DNA of 64,000 bases from Salinisphaera dokdonensis (GTDB lineage Bacteria > Pseudomonadota > Gammaproteobacteria > Nevskiales > Salinisphaeraceae): positions 310,001 to 374,000 of the forward strand of contig NZ_APND01000001.1 in assembly GCF_040361215.1 (NCBI RefSeq). The letters are read 5' to 3'. Shown piece by piece: positions 39,717 to 48,478 of the stretch. The first letter of the stretch is position 1. Each line of letters opens with the position of its first letter. A program made the translations under genes and the position numbers. The notes beneath the pieces are model-generated. The model saw nothing but the letters and a program-made list of their open reading frames with translations, had not been told where the DNA came from and did no database searches.

Positions 39717-40337
39717 TCAGGACTGGTCGTCCTCTTCAGCGCGCTCTTCGAGCGGCGCGTCGGCTTCGGTACCAGTCTCGTCGGCCGGCTCACCGGCATC
39801 TTCGACACGCTCGCCGTCGAGTTCGTCGGCGGTCGCATCTTCTTCAGCGGCGTCCGCGCCACGACGCGGCGGCATGTTGATGCCCATGTCGGTCTTCTGA
39901 GCGACGATCACGGTGACCTCGACCTCGACCTCGGCATGCAGCTGCAGCAGCGTGGTGTACTCGCCGACGACACGGATCGTGCCTTCGGTAAGCGTGACTT
40001 CCTTCGGGTTGACCTCGACGCCTTCCTGGGTGATGGCGTCGGAGATCTCCTGCGGACCTACCGAACCGAACAGCTTGCCTTCATCACTCGCACGCATGGC
40101 GATGATGTATTCCTTGCCACGCAGCTGATCGGCACGTGCGTTGGCACGGTCCTCACGCTCCTGCGAAGCGGCCTGCAGCTCGGAGCGACGCTCCTCGAAG
40201 ACCGTCAGGTTGGCCTTGGTCGCCGGCAGCGCAATGCCGCGCGGCATCAGGAAATTACGGCCGTAACCCGGACGGACGGTGACGGTATCGCCCAGGTCGC
40301 CGAGGTTGCGGACTTTCTGTAGCAGAATGACTTCCAC
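39717..40337 (-). CDS. rplI: 50S ribosomal protein L9 with an acidic C-terminal extension
   Basis: Residues 1-~148 are a normal L9: MEVILLQKVRNLGDLGDTVTVRPGYGRNFL and, further on, the LFGSVGPQEISDAI hallmark of the C-domain. About 57 extra residues are dominated by Glu, Asp and Ala (e.g. AEEDATADELDGE, EERAEEDDQS). E. coli L9 has 149 residues. Together with the S16 tail this suggests a trend in this lineage. Last gene of the rpsF-rpsR-rplI operon. Confidence 0.96.
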   Translation of the reverse strand: MEVILLQKVRNLGDLGDTVTVRPGYGRNFLMPRGIALPATKANLTVFEERRSELQAASQEREDRANARADQLRGKEYIIAMRASDEGKLFGSVGPQEISDAITQEGVEVNPKEVTLTEGTIRVVGEYTTLLQLHAEVEVEVTVIVAQKTDMGINMPPRRGADAAEEDATADELDGERVEDAGEPADETGTEADAPLEERAEEDDQS

Positions 40338-40346
40338 GATAGCCTC

Positions 40347-40577
40347 CTAGGACGAATGCCGGTCGGTGTACGGCAGCAGCGCCAGAAAACGCGCGCGCTT
40401 GACGGCGGTGGACAGCTGACGCTGATAACGGGCGGCCGTGCCGGTGATGCGGCTCGGCACGATCTTGCCGGTTTCGGTGACGTACTGCTTGAGGGTCTCG
40501 ATATCCTTGTAATCGATCTCCTCGACGCCTTCAGCAGTGAACTTGCAGAAACGACGGCGGCGGAAAAAACGGGCCAT
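40347..40577 (-). CDS. rpsR: 30S ribosomal protein S18
   Basis: 76-residue S18, partner of S6 on the platform of the 30S subunit. Signature FFRRRRFCKFTAEGVEEIDYKD (in part) and the RITGTAARYQRQLSTAVKRARFLALLPY stretch (in part). Directly downstream of rpsF. Confidence 0.97.
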   Translation of the reverse strand: MARFFRRRRFCKFTAEGVEEIDYKDIETLKQYVTETGKIVPSRITGTAARYQRQLSTAVKRARFLALLPYTDRHSS

Positions 40578-40588
40578 GGCGATGCTCC

Positions 40589-40948
40589 TTAGCTGGCAGC
40601 GGCGGCGGGCTTGCGGTCGCCGCGATCATCGGCGTTCTTGGCAAGCGGGGACGGATCGGTGTCGGCCTTGTGGCGCGCAACGACCATGTGACGAAGCACG
40701 GCATCGTTGAAGCGGAACGCGTCTTCGAGTTCCTCACGGGCCGATTGCGAGCATTCCACGTTCAGCAGAACGTAGTGCGCCTTGTGGATCTTGGTGATCG
40801 GATAGGCCAGCTGACGACGGCCCCAGTCTTCATGACGATGAATCTGGCCGCCGTCGTTCTCGATGATGCCGCGATACTTCTCGACCATCGCCGGCACCTG
40901 TTCGCTCTGGTCCGGATGGACCAGGAACACGATTTCATAGTGTCGCAT
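40589..40948 (-). CDS. rpsF: 30S ribosomal protein S6
   Basis: 119-residue S6 with the usual RHYEIVFLVHPDQSEQVP start and the GRRQLAYPITKIHKAHYVL block. The C-terminal ~20 residues are charged and Ala-rich. First gene of the operon; a good promoter lies 91 bp upstream. No post-translational RimK-type Glu tail is encoded. Confidence 0.97.
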   Translation of the reverse strand: MRHYEIVFLVHPDQSEQVPAMVEKYRGIIENDGGQIHRHEDWGRRQLAYPITKIHKAHYVLLNVECSQSAREELEDAFRFNDAVLRHMVVARHKADTDPSPLAKNADDRGDRKPAAAAS

Positions 40949-41038
40949 TGTGTTTCCTTTCGGGTTGCAGCCCCCGGTTCGACCCAGTTGGGATCGCCGT
41001 GGAGCAAGGACTGCGGCGCGGACGCCGCGAGGCGCGGT

Positions 41039-41067
41039 ATTCTAAGGGCTTGACGGCCCCAGCGCAA
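41039..41067 (-). promoter_or_regulatory. Sigma-70 promoter of rpsF-rpsR-rplI
   Basis: On the minus strand TTGCGC (41062-41067), 17-base spacer, TAGAAT (41039-41044). The ~84-nt leader contains a GCGGCG/CGCCGC hairpin (41013-41028) and an AAAGGAA ribosome site. Leaders of this operon often carry an S6:S18 autoregulatory structure; I cannot confirm that motif here by eye. Confidence 0.7.
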
Positions 41068-41085
41068 TGCGCGTGGCGCTGGTAC

Positions 41086-41844
41086 TCAGCTCGGCTGCGG
41101 CACACGCCGCTGACGCACGGCCTCAAACAGTGCGACGCCGGTCGCGACCGAAACGTTCAGGCTTTCCACGTCCGCCGCCATGGGGATCGATACGAGGGAA
41201 TCGCACTGCTTGGCAGTGAGTTGGCGAATGCCCTTCTCTTCCCCGCCCGCGACCAGCACGAGGCGATCCGGCAGCGTCGTGTCGTAAATCGAAGCTTCAG
41301 CTTCGCCGTCGAGGCCAATAGCCCAGAACCCTTCGTCCTGCAGTCGTGCAATCGCGCGAGTCAGGTTGGTTACCGGCACGAATGGCACGCGCTCGGCACC
41401 CCCGGCCGACACCTTGCGCACGGCCGCTGTCAGGCCGGCTGCGCGCTTGCGCGGTGCAAGCACGGCGGTCACCCCGGCGGCGGCAGCGCTCCGCAGACAG
41501 GCGCCGAGATTGTGCGGGTCCTGCACTTGATCGAGCACGAGCACCCACGGCCGTTCGGCCGCGGCCAACAGGTCAGGCAGATCGGATTCGCGCTGTTCCT
41601 GCGCCATTTCACGCTCGGCGATACAGCCCTGGTGGCGGACATCCGGCAGCATCTTGTCGAGTGCGGCGAGATCCGCGCTCTCGATTGCGACACCGCGCTC
41701 GTCGGCGGCCACGCGCAGCGCTTCGGCCCGGCCGTCGCGCCGGCCGCTCGCCAGCCAGATACGCAGGAGTGGTCGACCTTTTTCGAGGGCGGCCATCACG
41801 GCATGAAAACCGCCGATCAGGCCCTGTTCGTCTGCGCTCGTCAC
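41086..41844 (-). CDS. rlmB: 23S rRNA (guanosine-2251-2'-O)-methyltransferase
   Basis: SpoU/TrmH-class SPOUT enzyme that 2'-O-methylates G2251 of 23S rRNA. The N-terminal substrate domain (GLIGGFHAVMAALEKG) is followed by the catalytic domain with VLDQVQDPHNLGACLRSAAAAG, VLVAGGEEKGIRQL (motif 2) and SIPMAADVESLNVSVATGVALFEAVRQR (motif 3, in part). I choose GTG 41844 over an ATG at 41892. The longer start would put the upstream terminator hairpin inside the coding region, and a GGGG run lies seven bases before the GTG. Length 252 residues, near the usual 243. Confidence 0.93.
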   Translation of the reverse strand: MTSADEQGLIGGFHAVMAALEKGRPLLRIWLASGRRDGRAEALRVAADERGVAIESADLAALDKMLPDVRHQGCIAEREMAQEQRESDLPDLLAAAERPWVLVLDQVQDPHNLGACLRSAAAAGVTAVLAPRKRAAGLTAAVRKVSAGGAERVPFVPVTNLTRAIARLQDEGFWAIGLDGEAEASIYDTTLPDRLVLVAGGEEKGIRQLTAKQCDSLVSIPMAADVESLNVSVATGVALFEAVRQRRVPQPS

Positions 41845-41860
41845 GTTACTGCCCCGCTGC

Positions 41861-41890
41861 AAATAAAGAAGCCCGGCAGCGCCGGGCTTC
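41861..41890 (-). terminator. Terminator after the OmpA-family lipoprotein gene
   Basis: Ten-bp stem GAAGCCCGGC (41868-41877) with GCCGGGCTTC (41881-41890), three-base loop, and the T-rich TTTATTTG on the minus strand after it. It separates rnr-lipoprotein from rlmB. Confidence 0.8.
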
Positions 41891-41918
41891 ATCGATCATT
41901 GTATCGCCGTCGGATCGA

Positions 41919-42638
41919 TCAGGAACCGAGATACGGCGGTTCGGAGAACGCCTGCGATTCCTGGCCTTCGACAATCGGCTTGATCACGATATCCACGCGA
42001 CGGTTTTCGGCACGACCCTGTTCGGTGTCGTTGGTCGCAATCGGCTCGGCCTCACCACGGCCCCAGGTCAGCAGACGCTGGGTATTCACGCCGCCGGCGG
42101 TAAGCGCCTGAGCGACGGCCTGGGCGCGCTGCTGCGAAAGCTTCTGGTTGTACTCGTCGCTGCCGCTGCTGTCGGTATGGCCGACCACGTGAATCGCGGT
42201 CTTGTCGTAGTCCTTGAGCGTGGTCGCGATCTTGTTGAAGGTGGTCTGCGCACTGCCGGACAGCGTCGAACTGTCGACCGCGAAGGAGGCATCGCTCGCC
42301 ACCCCGATCTTGAGCGCATCACCGTCGAGACGGGTCAGATTGAGCACGTCGCGGGCCTGCTCGGCCTTGAGCTTCTCGTTGAGCTCTTTCTGCTGGTTGT
42401 CCATGTAGCGACCGGAGGCACCGCCGGCCAGCGCACCGATGGCCGCACCGATCGCAGCGTTGGTGCCGGACTTGTCGCCCAGCTGCGACCCGGCGATACC
42501 ACCGAGCACAGCGCCGACGCCAGCGCCGATCTTGGTCTTGCGATTCGGGTCACCCGCGCAGGCCGTCACGAACAGCGTCGTGCACAGCAGGGCAGCCAGG
42601 ATCAGGGCGGAATTCTTACGGGTCATTGACCGGTTCAT
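41919..42638 (-). CDS. OmpA-family lipoprotein with glycine zipper (YiaD-like)
   Basis: A 239-residue outer-membrane lipoprotein. Signal peptide and lipobox FVTAC, then a glycine-zipper segment (IGAGVGAVLGGIAGSQLG and AAIGAAIGALAGGASG) that may insert in the membrane, a short coiled coil (NQQKELNEKLKAEQ) and a C-terminal OmpA peptidoglycan-binding domain with HVVGHTDSSGSDEYNQKLSQQRAQAV (in part) and ENRRVDIVI. It likely tethers outer membrane and peptidoglycan. Its start overlaps the rnr stop by four bases (ATGA), an unusual partner for an RNase gene. Confidence 0.88.
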   Translation of the reverse strand: MNRSMTRKNSALILAALLCTTLFVTACAGDPNRKTKIGAGVGAVLGGIAGSQLGDKSGTNAAIGAAIGALAGGASGRYMDNQQKELNEKLKAEQARDVLNLTRLDGDALKIGVASDASFAVDSSTLSGSAQTTFNKIATTLKDYDKTAIHVVGHTDSSGSDEYNQKLSQQRAQAVAQALTAGGVNTQRLLTWGRGEAEPIATNDTEQGRAENRRVDIVIKPIVEGQESQAFSEPPYLGS

Positions 42639-44983
42639 TGACTCTTACCTCGTTTGCTTTGTCGGCGCGGCTTGCCGGAGGACTTGCCCTTGCTGGACTT
42701 GCCCTGATTGGACTTACCCGGGCCCGGCTTGCCCTTGTCGGACTTTCCGGAGCCGGGCTTGTTCCCCGGCTTGCCGCGTTTGCTGGCCGCGCTGTCGGGC
42801 TCGACCAGTTCGAAATCGATCTTGCGCTCGTCCAGATCGACGCGCGCGACCTTGACCTTCATCTTGTCGGCCAGACGGTGTACCACGCCTGAACGCTCGC
42901 CGCGCAGGCAGCGCGACTGGGCATCGAAGTGGTAATAGTCGTTCGACAGGCTCGAAACGTGAACCAGGCCGGTGGCATAAATGCCGTCGAGTTCCACGAA
43001 CAGGCCGAATGCGGTCACGCCGGTGACGGTGCCCTCGAAAGTCTGGCCCAGCGAATCGCTCATGTATTCGCATTTCAGCCAGTCGTCGACATCGCGGGTG
43101 GCGTCGTCGGCGCGTTTCTCGGCTTCGGAGCAGACCGTGCCGAGGCTCTCCATCGCGCCGACGTCGTAATCGAAGTCCTTCGGCTTGCCGCGCGCTTCCA
43201 GATGCTTGATCGCACGGTGCGCGAGCAGATCGGGATAGCGCCGGATCGGCGACGTGAAGTGGGCGTAGTTCTCCAGCGCGAGACCGAAATGACCGTCGTT
43301 GTGCGGCGTATACACCGCGCGCGACAGGCTGCGCAGCATCACGGTCTGGATCAGATGCGCATCGCTGCGGTCGGCGACCGATGCCAGAAGGCTCGCGTAG
43401 TCCGCCGCCTGCGGATCGTTGCCGCCCGGTAGCGACAGGCCGCGCTCGGCCAGGAACGCCCGCAGATCTTCCAGTGCGTCCGCCGCCGGCCCACTGTGGG
43501 CTCGGTACAGCAGCGGCATGCGCTTTTTCGACAGATGCGTGGCCGTGGCGACGTTCGCCGCGATCATGCATTCCTCGATGATCTTGTGCGCGACGTTGCG
43601 CTCGGTTGGCACGATGCGCTGGATCTTGCGATCTTCGTTAAAGACGATGCGCGTGGCCGTGGTCTCGAATTCGATCGCGCCACGTTCGCGCCGCTGGGCG
43701 AGCAACGCGTCGTAAAGCCCGTTGAGATTCGCCAGCGGCTTCGCGAGATCGCGATACCGGTCCGGAATGTTGTCCGGATTTTCCAGCCAGTCGGCGACCT
43801 GTTCGTAGAGCAGCCGTGCATGCGAGCGAATCACCGCCGAATAGAAACGGCTCGACCGCATGCGCCCCTGCTTGTCGAGGCGCATCTCGCAGACCAGCGC
43901 CAGCCGGTCGACTTCCGGATTGAGCGAACACAGCCCGTTGGACAGCGCCTCGGGCAGCATCGGCACGACATGATCGGGGAAATACACCGACGTCGCGCGG
44001 CGCTGGGCTTCCTCGTCAAGCGCGGAATTCGGCTTCACATAGGACGACACGTCGGCGATAGCAACCCAGAGCCGCCAGCCACGCGGCGTCTTGCGCGCAT
44101 AGACAGCATCGTCGAAATCGCGCGCGTCGGCGCCGTCGATGGTGACCAGCGGCAGGTCGCGCAGATCGGTGCGGCCTTTCTTGTCCTTCTCGGCAACGGC
44201 ATCGCCGAAGGACTCGGCCTCAGCCAATGCGTCGGCCGGCCATTCGTACGGAATGCCGTGCGAGCGCATCGCGATATCGATTTCCATGCCCGGCGCCATG
44301 CGATCGCCCAGCACCTCGACGACGGAACCGATCGGCTGCACGCGCTTGGACGGCGGCTCGACGATGCGCACGGTGACCATCTGGTTGTGCTCGGCGCCGT
44401 TGCGATCGGCCTCGGGCACACGGATATCGTGGGCGATACGCGCGTTGTCCGGCACGACGTGGCATACGCCACGCTCTTCTACGAACCGGCCAACGACCGA
44501 CTCGTTCACGCGCTCGAGCACTTCCGCTACACGCCCTTCCCTGCGCCCGCGGTTGTCGCGGCCGACGATACGTACCACCGCACGGTCACCGTGCATGAGC
44601 AGGCGCATCTGGCGGGGATTGAGGAAGACGTCGTCTTCGTCGCCGTTGTCGGGGATCAGAAAGCCGAAGCCATCGCGATGGCCCTGTACGCGACCGCGCA
44701 CCAGATCCATCTTGTCGAGCGGGCCTAGCGCGCCGCGGCGGTTTTCGAGCAGCTGGCCGTCGCGCAGCATGGCGCGCAGGCGGTGGTCGAACGCCTCGGC
44801 GGCATCACCGGTCAATTCGTAGAGCGCGGTGAGCTCGGCCCAGGTCAGCGGGCGGCCCGCGTCGGCCAGATCGTCGAGGACGAGCTGACGGCTTGGAACC
44901 GGTTCGGCGTAGCTGCCTTTCTCGTGTTTGAACTGTGGATCGCGATCGCGCCAGTCGGCGCCACCGCTCGTTTTCTTATTCAA
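42635..44983 (-). CDS. rnr: Ribonuclease R
   Basis: Processive 3'-5' exoribonuclease able to degrade structured RNA. Order: N-terminal winged-helix (RQLVLDDLADAGRPLTW), two cold-shock domains, the RNB catalytic domain with the Asp cluster in DARDFDDAVYARKT, an S1 domain (FEGTVTGVTAFGLFVELDG) and a Lys/Gly/Ser-rich basic tail of about 45 residues. The tail is typical of RNase R and aids unwinding. TTG 44983 follows GGAG by seven bases and is preferred over a TTG at 45058. About 782 residues. Divergent from tRNA-Leu. Confidence 0.94.
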   Translation of the reverse strand: MNKKTSGGADWRDRDPQFKHEKGSYAEPVPSRQLVLDDLADAGRPLTWAELTALYELTGDAAEAFDHRLRAMLRDGQLLENRRGALGPLDKMDLVRGRVQGHRDGFGFLIPDNGDEDDVFLNPRQMRLLMHGDRAVVRIVGRDNRGRREGRVAEVLERVNESVVGRFVEERGVCHVVPDNARIAHDIRVPEADRNGAEHNQMVTVRIVEPPSKRVQPIGSVVEVLGDRMAPGMEIDIAMRSHGIPYEWPADALAEAESFGDAVAEKDKKGRTDLRDLPLVTIDGADARDFDDAVYARKTPRGWRLWVAIADVSSYVKPNSALDEEAQRRATSVYFPDHVVPMLPEALSNGLCSLNPEVDRLALVCEMRLDKQGRMRSSRFYSAVIRSHARLLYEQVADWLENPDNIPDRYRDLAKPLANLNGLYDALLAQRRERGAIEFETTATRIVFNEDRKIQRIVPTERNVAHKIIEECMIAANVATATHLSKKRMPLLYRAHSGPAADALEDLRAFLAERGLSLPGGNDPQAADYASLLASVADRSDAHLIQTVMLRSLSRAVYTPHNDGHFGLALENYAHFTSPIRRYPDLLAHRAIKHLEARGKPKDFDYDVGAMESLGTVCSEAEKRADDATRDVDDWLKCEYMSDSLGQTFEGTVTGVTAFGLFVELDGIYATGLVHVSSLSNDYYHFDAQSRCLRGERSGVVHRLADKMKVKVARVDLDERKIDFELVEPDSAASKRGKPGNKPGSGKSDKGKPGPGKSNQGKSSKGKSSGKPRRQSKRGKSQ

Positions 44984-45039
44984 GATGTTGCTCCATATCC
45001 GCGCACGATACCGCAACTGGACAAAGGCACAAGGAAAGA

Positions 45040-45068
45040 TTGACAAGCGCCGGGCCAATCGATAAATT
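45040..45068 (+). promoter_or_regulatory. Strong sigma-70 promoter of tRNA-Leu
   Basis: Consensus TTGACA (45040-45045), exact 17-base spacer, TAAATT (45063-45068), followed by a GC-rich discriminator (GCGCGCTC) as in stringently controlled stable-RNA promoters. The tRNA begins 13 bases after the -10 box. Confidence 0.85.
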
Positions 45069-45081
45069 GCGCGCTCTTCGG

Positions 45082-45168
45082 GCCCAGGTGGCGGAATTGG
45101 TAGACGCGCTAGCTTCAGGTGCTAGTGAGCTAACGCTCGTGGAGGTTCAAGTCCTCTCCTGGGCACCA
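45082..45168 (+). tRNA. tRNA-Leu (anticodon CAG)
   Basis: An 87-nt class-II tRNA with CCA encoded. Acceptor GCCCAGG pairs with CCTGGGC. The D arm has GGTAGACGC, the anticodon arm CTAGC-TTCAGGT-GCTAG places CAG in the loop, a long variable arm (TGAGCTAACGCTCG) follows, and the T arm has GTTCAAGTC. The long variable arm and A73 of ACCA are leucine features. Confidence 0.97.
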
Positions 45169-45218
45169 AGCTCGAATCAACGGCAGGCGTTCGCAGACAT
45201 GCAACGCCCGCCGGCAAG

Positions 45219-45251
45219 AAAGGCCGTGTCGACCGACGCGGCCTTTTTTTA
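45219..45251. terminator. Terminator after tRNA-Leu (also serving aapP)
   Basis: Stem AGGCCGTGTC (45221-45230) with GACGCGGCCT (45235-45244), one wobble or mismatch, loop four bases, then eight T on the plus strand. The reverse strand reads TTTCTTG after the stem, so it can end the aap operon too. A second imperfect 11-bp hairpin (45181-45212) lies just before it. Confidence 0.85.
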
Positions 45252-45316
45252 TGCCTGGCTCGTGAAGATCAGCTGCCCTGACGCCCCCTCGATGACACCC
45301 TGCCCGCCTCCGGGCA

Positions 45317-46117
45317 TCAGTGATCGAGAATCTGCTCCAGGAACTGCCGGGTACGCGGCTCGCGCGGGTTGCCGAAGAACTCCGTGGGCGGCGCCTGCTC
45401 GACGATCTCGCCGCCGTCCATGAAGATCACGCGGTCGGCCACGGTCTTGGCGAAGCCCATCTCGTGGGTCACGCAAAGCATGGTCATGCCGCTTTCGGCA
45501 AGCTCGATCATCGTATCCAGTACTTCCTTGATCATCTCCGGGTCCAGCGCGGACGTTGGCTCGTCGAACAACATGATCTTGGGGTTCATGCACAGCGAGC
45601 GCGCGATCGCGACCCGCTGCTGCTGCCCACCCGAGAGCTGACCGGGATACTTGTCGGCCTGTTCCGGAATCTTGACGCGCTCCAGGTATTTCATCGCGTC
45701 TGCCTCGGCCTGCTTGCGCGGTGTCTTGCGCACCCAGATCGGCGCCAGCACGCAGTTCTCCAGCACGGTCAGATGCGGGAACAGGTTGAAGTGCTGGAAC
45801 ACCATGCCGACTTCGCGGCGTACGGTCTCGATGTTCTTGACGTCGGCGTTGAGTTCGATGCCGTCCACCGCAATCCGGCCCTGTTGATGGGCCTCCAGAT
45901 GGTTGAGGCAGCGAATGAACGTCGACTTGCCCGACCCCGACGGGCCGCAGATCACGATGCGCTCGCCGCGGCTGACTTCCAGATTCAGATCCTTGAGCAC
46001 GTGGAACTGGCCGAACCACTTGTGCATGCCCTCGACCCGAATGATGACCTCGTCCGCTGCGGCCGAGGCCACGGATACCGAGTCATCGGTCATGGGTGTT
46101 TCGCTTTCGGTATGCAT
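45317..46117 (-). CDS. aapP: General L-amino acid ABC transporter, ATP-binding protein
   Basis: A 266-residue ABC ATPase of the polar amino-acid group: Walker A ICGPSGSGKSTFIRCLNHLE, Q-loop MVFQHFNLFPHLTVLEN, signature YPGQLSGGQQQRVAIARSL, Walker B IMLFDEPTSALDPE, switch His in CVTHEMGFAK. It energises AapQ/AapM for uptake of a broad set of L-amino acids. Last gene of the operon, 12 bp after aapM. Confidence 0.93.
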   Translation of the reverse strand: MHTESETPMTDDSVSVASAAADEVIIRVEGMHKWFGQFHVLKDLNLEVSRGERIVICGPSGSGKSTFIRCLNHLEAHQQGRIAVDGIELNADVKNIETVRREVGMVFQHFNLFPHLTVLENCVLAPIWVRKTPRKQAEADAMKYLERVKIPEQADKYPGQLSGGQQQRVAIARSLCMNPKIMLFDEPTSALDPEMIKEVLDTMIELAESGMTMLCVTHEMGFAKTVADRVIFMDGGEIVEQAPPTEFFGNPREPRTRQFLEQILDH

Positions 46118-46129
46118 CAGGCCTGTCCT

Positions 46130-47236
46130 CTAGTTGCGATGGCCGGTGTCGAGCTTGCGCTCGAGGTTCTGGCTGTAGCGCGATATGCCGAAGCAGAACA
46201 CCCAGAAACAGAAGGCCACGAAGACATAGCCTTCGGTGGCGACATTGCGCCAAGCCGGATCAATGATCGTCGACTGCACTGTGCCCAGCACGTCGAACAG
46301 ACCGATGATCAGCACCAGCGTCGTGTCCTTGAACAGCGCGATGAACGTGTTGACGATGCCGGGAATCACGAGCTTGAGCGCCTGCGGCAGGATCACCAGG
46401 CCCATCTTGCGCGCATAGCTCAGCCCCAGCGCGTCGGCGGCTTCGTACTGCCCCTTGGGAATCGCCTGCAGGCCGCCGCGGATCACCTCGGCCATATAAG
46501 CCGACCAGAACAGCGTGATGCCGATCATGGCGCGCATGAGCTTGTCGAAAGTCACGCCTTCCGGCAGGAACAGAGGCAGCATCACCGAAGCCATGAACAG
46601 CACGGTGATCAACGGCACGGCACGCCAGACCTCGATGAAGACCACCGACAGACCGCGGATGATGGGCATGGTCGAGCGCCGGCCCAGCGCCAGCAGGATA
46701 CCGATGGGCAGCGAGGCCAGGATGCCGCCATAGGCCAGTACGAGCGTGAGCGTGAGCCCACCCCAGCGCGTGGTCTGCACGGGCTCCAGCCCGAAGACAC
46801 CGCCACCGATCAGGATGAACGCAACGATCGGAAAGCCAGTCAGCGCAAAGATACCCAGCCACTTGCGCCCGGGAAAGCCGCCGACGAACTGCGGCACCAG
46901 CAGCAGTAACATCATCACGTAGCAGATATTCACCCGCCAGCGCTCGACCTCGGGATAGAAGCCGTAGATGAAAAAACCGATCCGCTGCTGCACGAATACC
47001 CAGCAGGCGCCCTCACCGTCGCAGGCATCGGCGCTATCGCCGAAGAAACGCGCATCGAACAGCGCCCATTCGAGTGCTGGGAGTACGGTCTTGACCAGCA
47101 CATAGAGCACGGCGAGCGTCAGCAGGCCGTTGATCCAGCTCGAGAACAGATTCTCACGCAGCCAGCCGACAACGCCCGCGCGGGTATTCGGGGGCGGCAG
47201 ATCCGGACTGGGTCGATGTGGCGCTGTGGAACTCAT
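46130..47236 (-). CDS. aapM: General L-amino acid ABC transporter, permease AapM
   Basis: Inner-membrane permease of 368 residues with about eight helices. The typical cytoplasmic coupling loop is seen in EVIRGGLQAIPKGQYEAADALGLSYARKMGLVILPQALK (in part). The Asp/Cys-rich periplasmic insertion (FFGDSADACDGEGACWVF) near residue 65 is common in AapM/BztC. It begins two bases before the aapQ stop region ends and works as a heterodimer with AapQ. Confidence 0.92.
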   Translation of the reverse strand: MSSTAPHRPSPDLPPPNTRAGVVGWLRENLFSSWINGLLTLAVLYVLVKTVLPALEWALFDARFFGDSADACDGEGACWVFVQQRIGFFIYGFYPEVERWRVNICYVMMLLLLVPQFVGGFPGRKWLGIFALTGFPIVAFILIGGGVFGLEPVQTTRWGGLTLTLVLAYGGILASLPIGILLALGRRSTMPIIRGLSVVFIEVWRAVPLITVLFMASVMLPLFLPEGVTFDKLMRAMIGITLFWSAYMAEVIRGGLQAIPKGQYEAADALGLSYARKMGLVILPQALKLVIPGIVNTFIALFKDTTLVLIIGLFDVLGTVQSTIIDPAWRNVATEGYVFVAFCFWVFCFGISRYSQNLERKLDTGHRN

Positions 47237-47238
47237 CG

Positions 47239-48453
47239 CTAACGTTCCTCGAGCGCTACCGCGCGGTTATAGATATTCATCACCAGCGAGATCACCAGAC
47301 TGATCACCAGATAAACCGCCATCGTCATCGCCACGATCTCCACCGCCTGGCCGGTCTGATTGAGCGTCGTACCCATGAATACCGCAACCAGATCCGGGTA
47401 GCCGATGGCGGTCGCCAGTGACGAGTTCTTGGTCAGGTTCAGATATTGGGAGGTCAGCGGCGGCACGATCACGCGCATCGCCTGGGGTATGACCACGCGA
47501 CGCAGAATCACGCCGCGGCGCAGACCCAATGCCTGGGCGGCCTCGGTCTGGCCATGGCTGACCGCGAGAATGCCCGAACGCACCGTCTCCGCGATGAAGG
47601 CCGCGGTATAGATGGTGAGCGCGGCGAGCAGCGCCGCAAGCTCGGGAATGACCACGATGCCGCCGCGAAAATTGAAACCCTTCAACGCCGGCAGCTCCCA
47701 TCCCACCGGTACGCCGAGCGCGATACAGGCGGCGCCGGGAATGAGGATCAGCAGTGCCAGCGATGCGCGAAGCACGGGAAAACGCCGGCCCGTACGATCC
47801 TGGCGCCGCCCTGCCCAGAAGCGCAGGGCAAAAACCAGAAGCACTGCCACGACGACGGCAGCGAACAGCCAGCCCGCGCCGTCGAGAAAATCGGCCCGCG
47901 GCATGTAGAGGCCACGGTTGTTGAGAAAGAAAAGATCGCCGAGCGACAGGCTCTCTCGCGGCGACGGCACGGTACGCAGCACCGCGAAATACCAGAAGAA
48001 AATCTGCAGCAACAACGGGATGTTGCGCACGACCTCGATATAGGCCAACGCGATCTTTGCGACCAGCCAATTGCTGGACAGCCGCGCGATACCGATGACA
48101 AAGCCGAGGATCGTGGCGAGCACGATTCCGAGCCCCGAAACCAGCAATGTATTGAGCAGACCAACCCAGAAGGTGCGCCCGTACGACATGGTCTCGTCGT
48201 AGGGCAGCAGGCTCATCACGATGCCGAAGCCTGCCGGCTGATCCAGAAAGCCGAAGCCGGTGCTGATACCCCGGCTGTCCATGTTGGACAACGTGTTGGA
48301 GAACAGCGACCAGCCAAACCAGATGACCGCAGCCAGTGCGACGGCCTGAAAAACCAGGGCCCGCACGCGCGGATCGTTCCATATCCGCCGGTTTGACGCG
48401 GCGGCCGGTGAAGTCGGTTCTGTCATGTGCGCGGAGTCGATCCTGTGGGACAT
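47239..48453 (-). CDS. aapQ: General L-amino acid ABC transporter, permease AapQ
   Basis: Inner-membrane permease of 404 residues. It has the extended N-terminal part of the AapQ/BztB type and the HisMQ-type coupling loop AETVRSGILAVSHGQTEAAQALGLRRG (in part) near residue 290, followed by RVVIPQAMRVIVPPLTSQYLNL. ATG 48453 is used; ATG 48426 is an alternative. It is separated from aapJ by 75 bp containing a strong stem-loop. Confidence 0.92.
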   Translation of the reverse strand: MSHRIDSAHMTEPTSPAAASNRRIWNDPRVRALVFQAVALAAVIWFGWSLFSNTLSNMDSRGISTGFGFLDQPAGFGIVMSLLPYDETMSYGRTFWVGLLNTLLVSGLGIVLATILGFVIGIARLSSNWLVAKIALAYIEVVRNIPLLLQIFFWYFAVLRTVPSPRESLSLGDLFFLNNRGLYMPRADFLDGAGWLFAAVVVAVLLVFALRFWAGRRQDRTGRRFPVLRASLALLILIPGAACIALGVPVGWELPALKGFNFRGGIVVIPELAALLAALTIYTAAFIAETVRSGILAVSHGQTEAAQALGLRRGVILRRVVIPQAMRVIVPPLTSQYLNLTKNSSLATAIGYPDLVAVFMGTTLNQTGQAVEIVAMTMAVYLVISLVISLVMNIYNRAVALEER

Positions 48454-48478
48454 CGAAGACGGGCAAGGCTGCCCGCCG

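Noticed and set aside
40949..41038. S6:S18 autoregulatory motif in the rpsF leader
   Set aside because: Only a simple GC hairpin (41013-41028) is evident; the specific binding motif could not be recognised with confidence.
42640..42780. Low-complexity repeat at the end of rnr
   Set aside because: It is the Lys/Gly/Ser-rich basic tail normal for RNase R, in frame.
45082..45250. tRNA-Leu as an integration site with nearby island
   Set aside because: No direct repeat of the tRNA 3' end, no integrase and only housekeeping or transporter genes on both sides.
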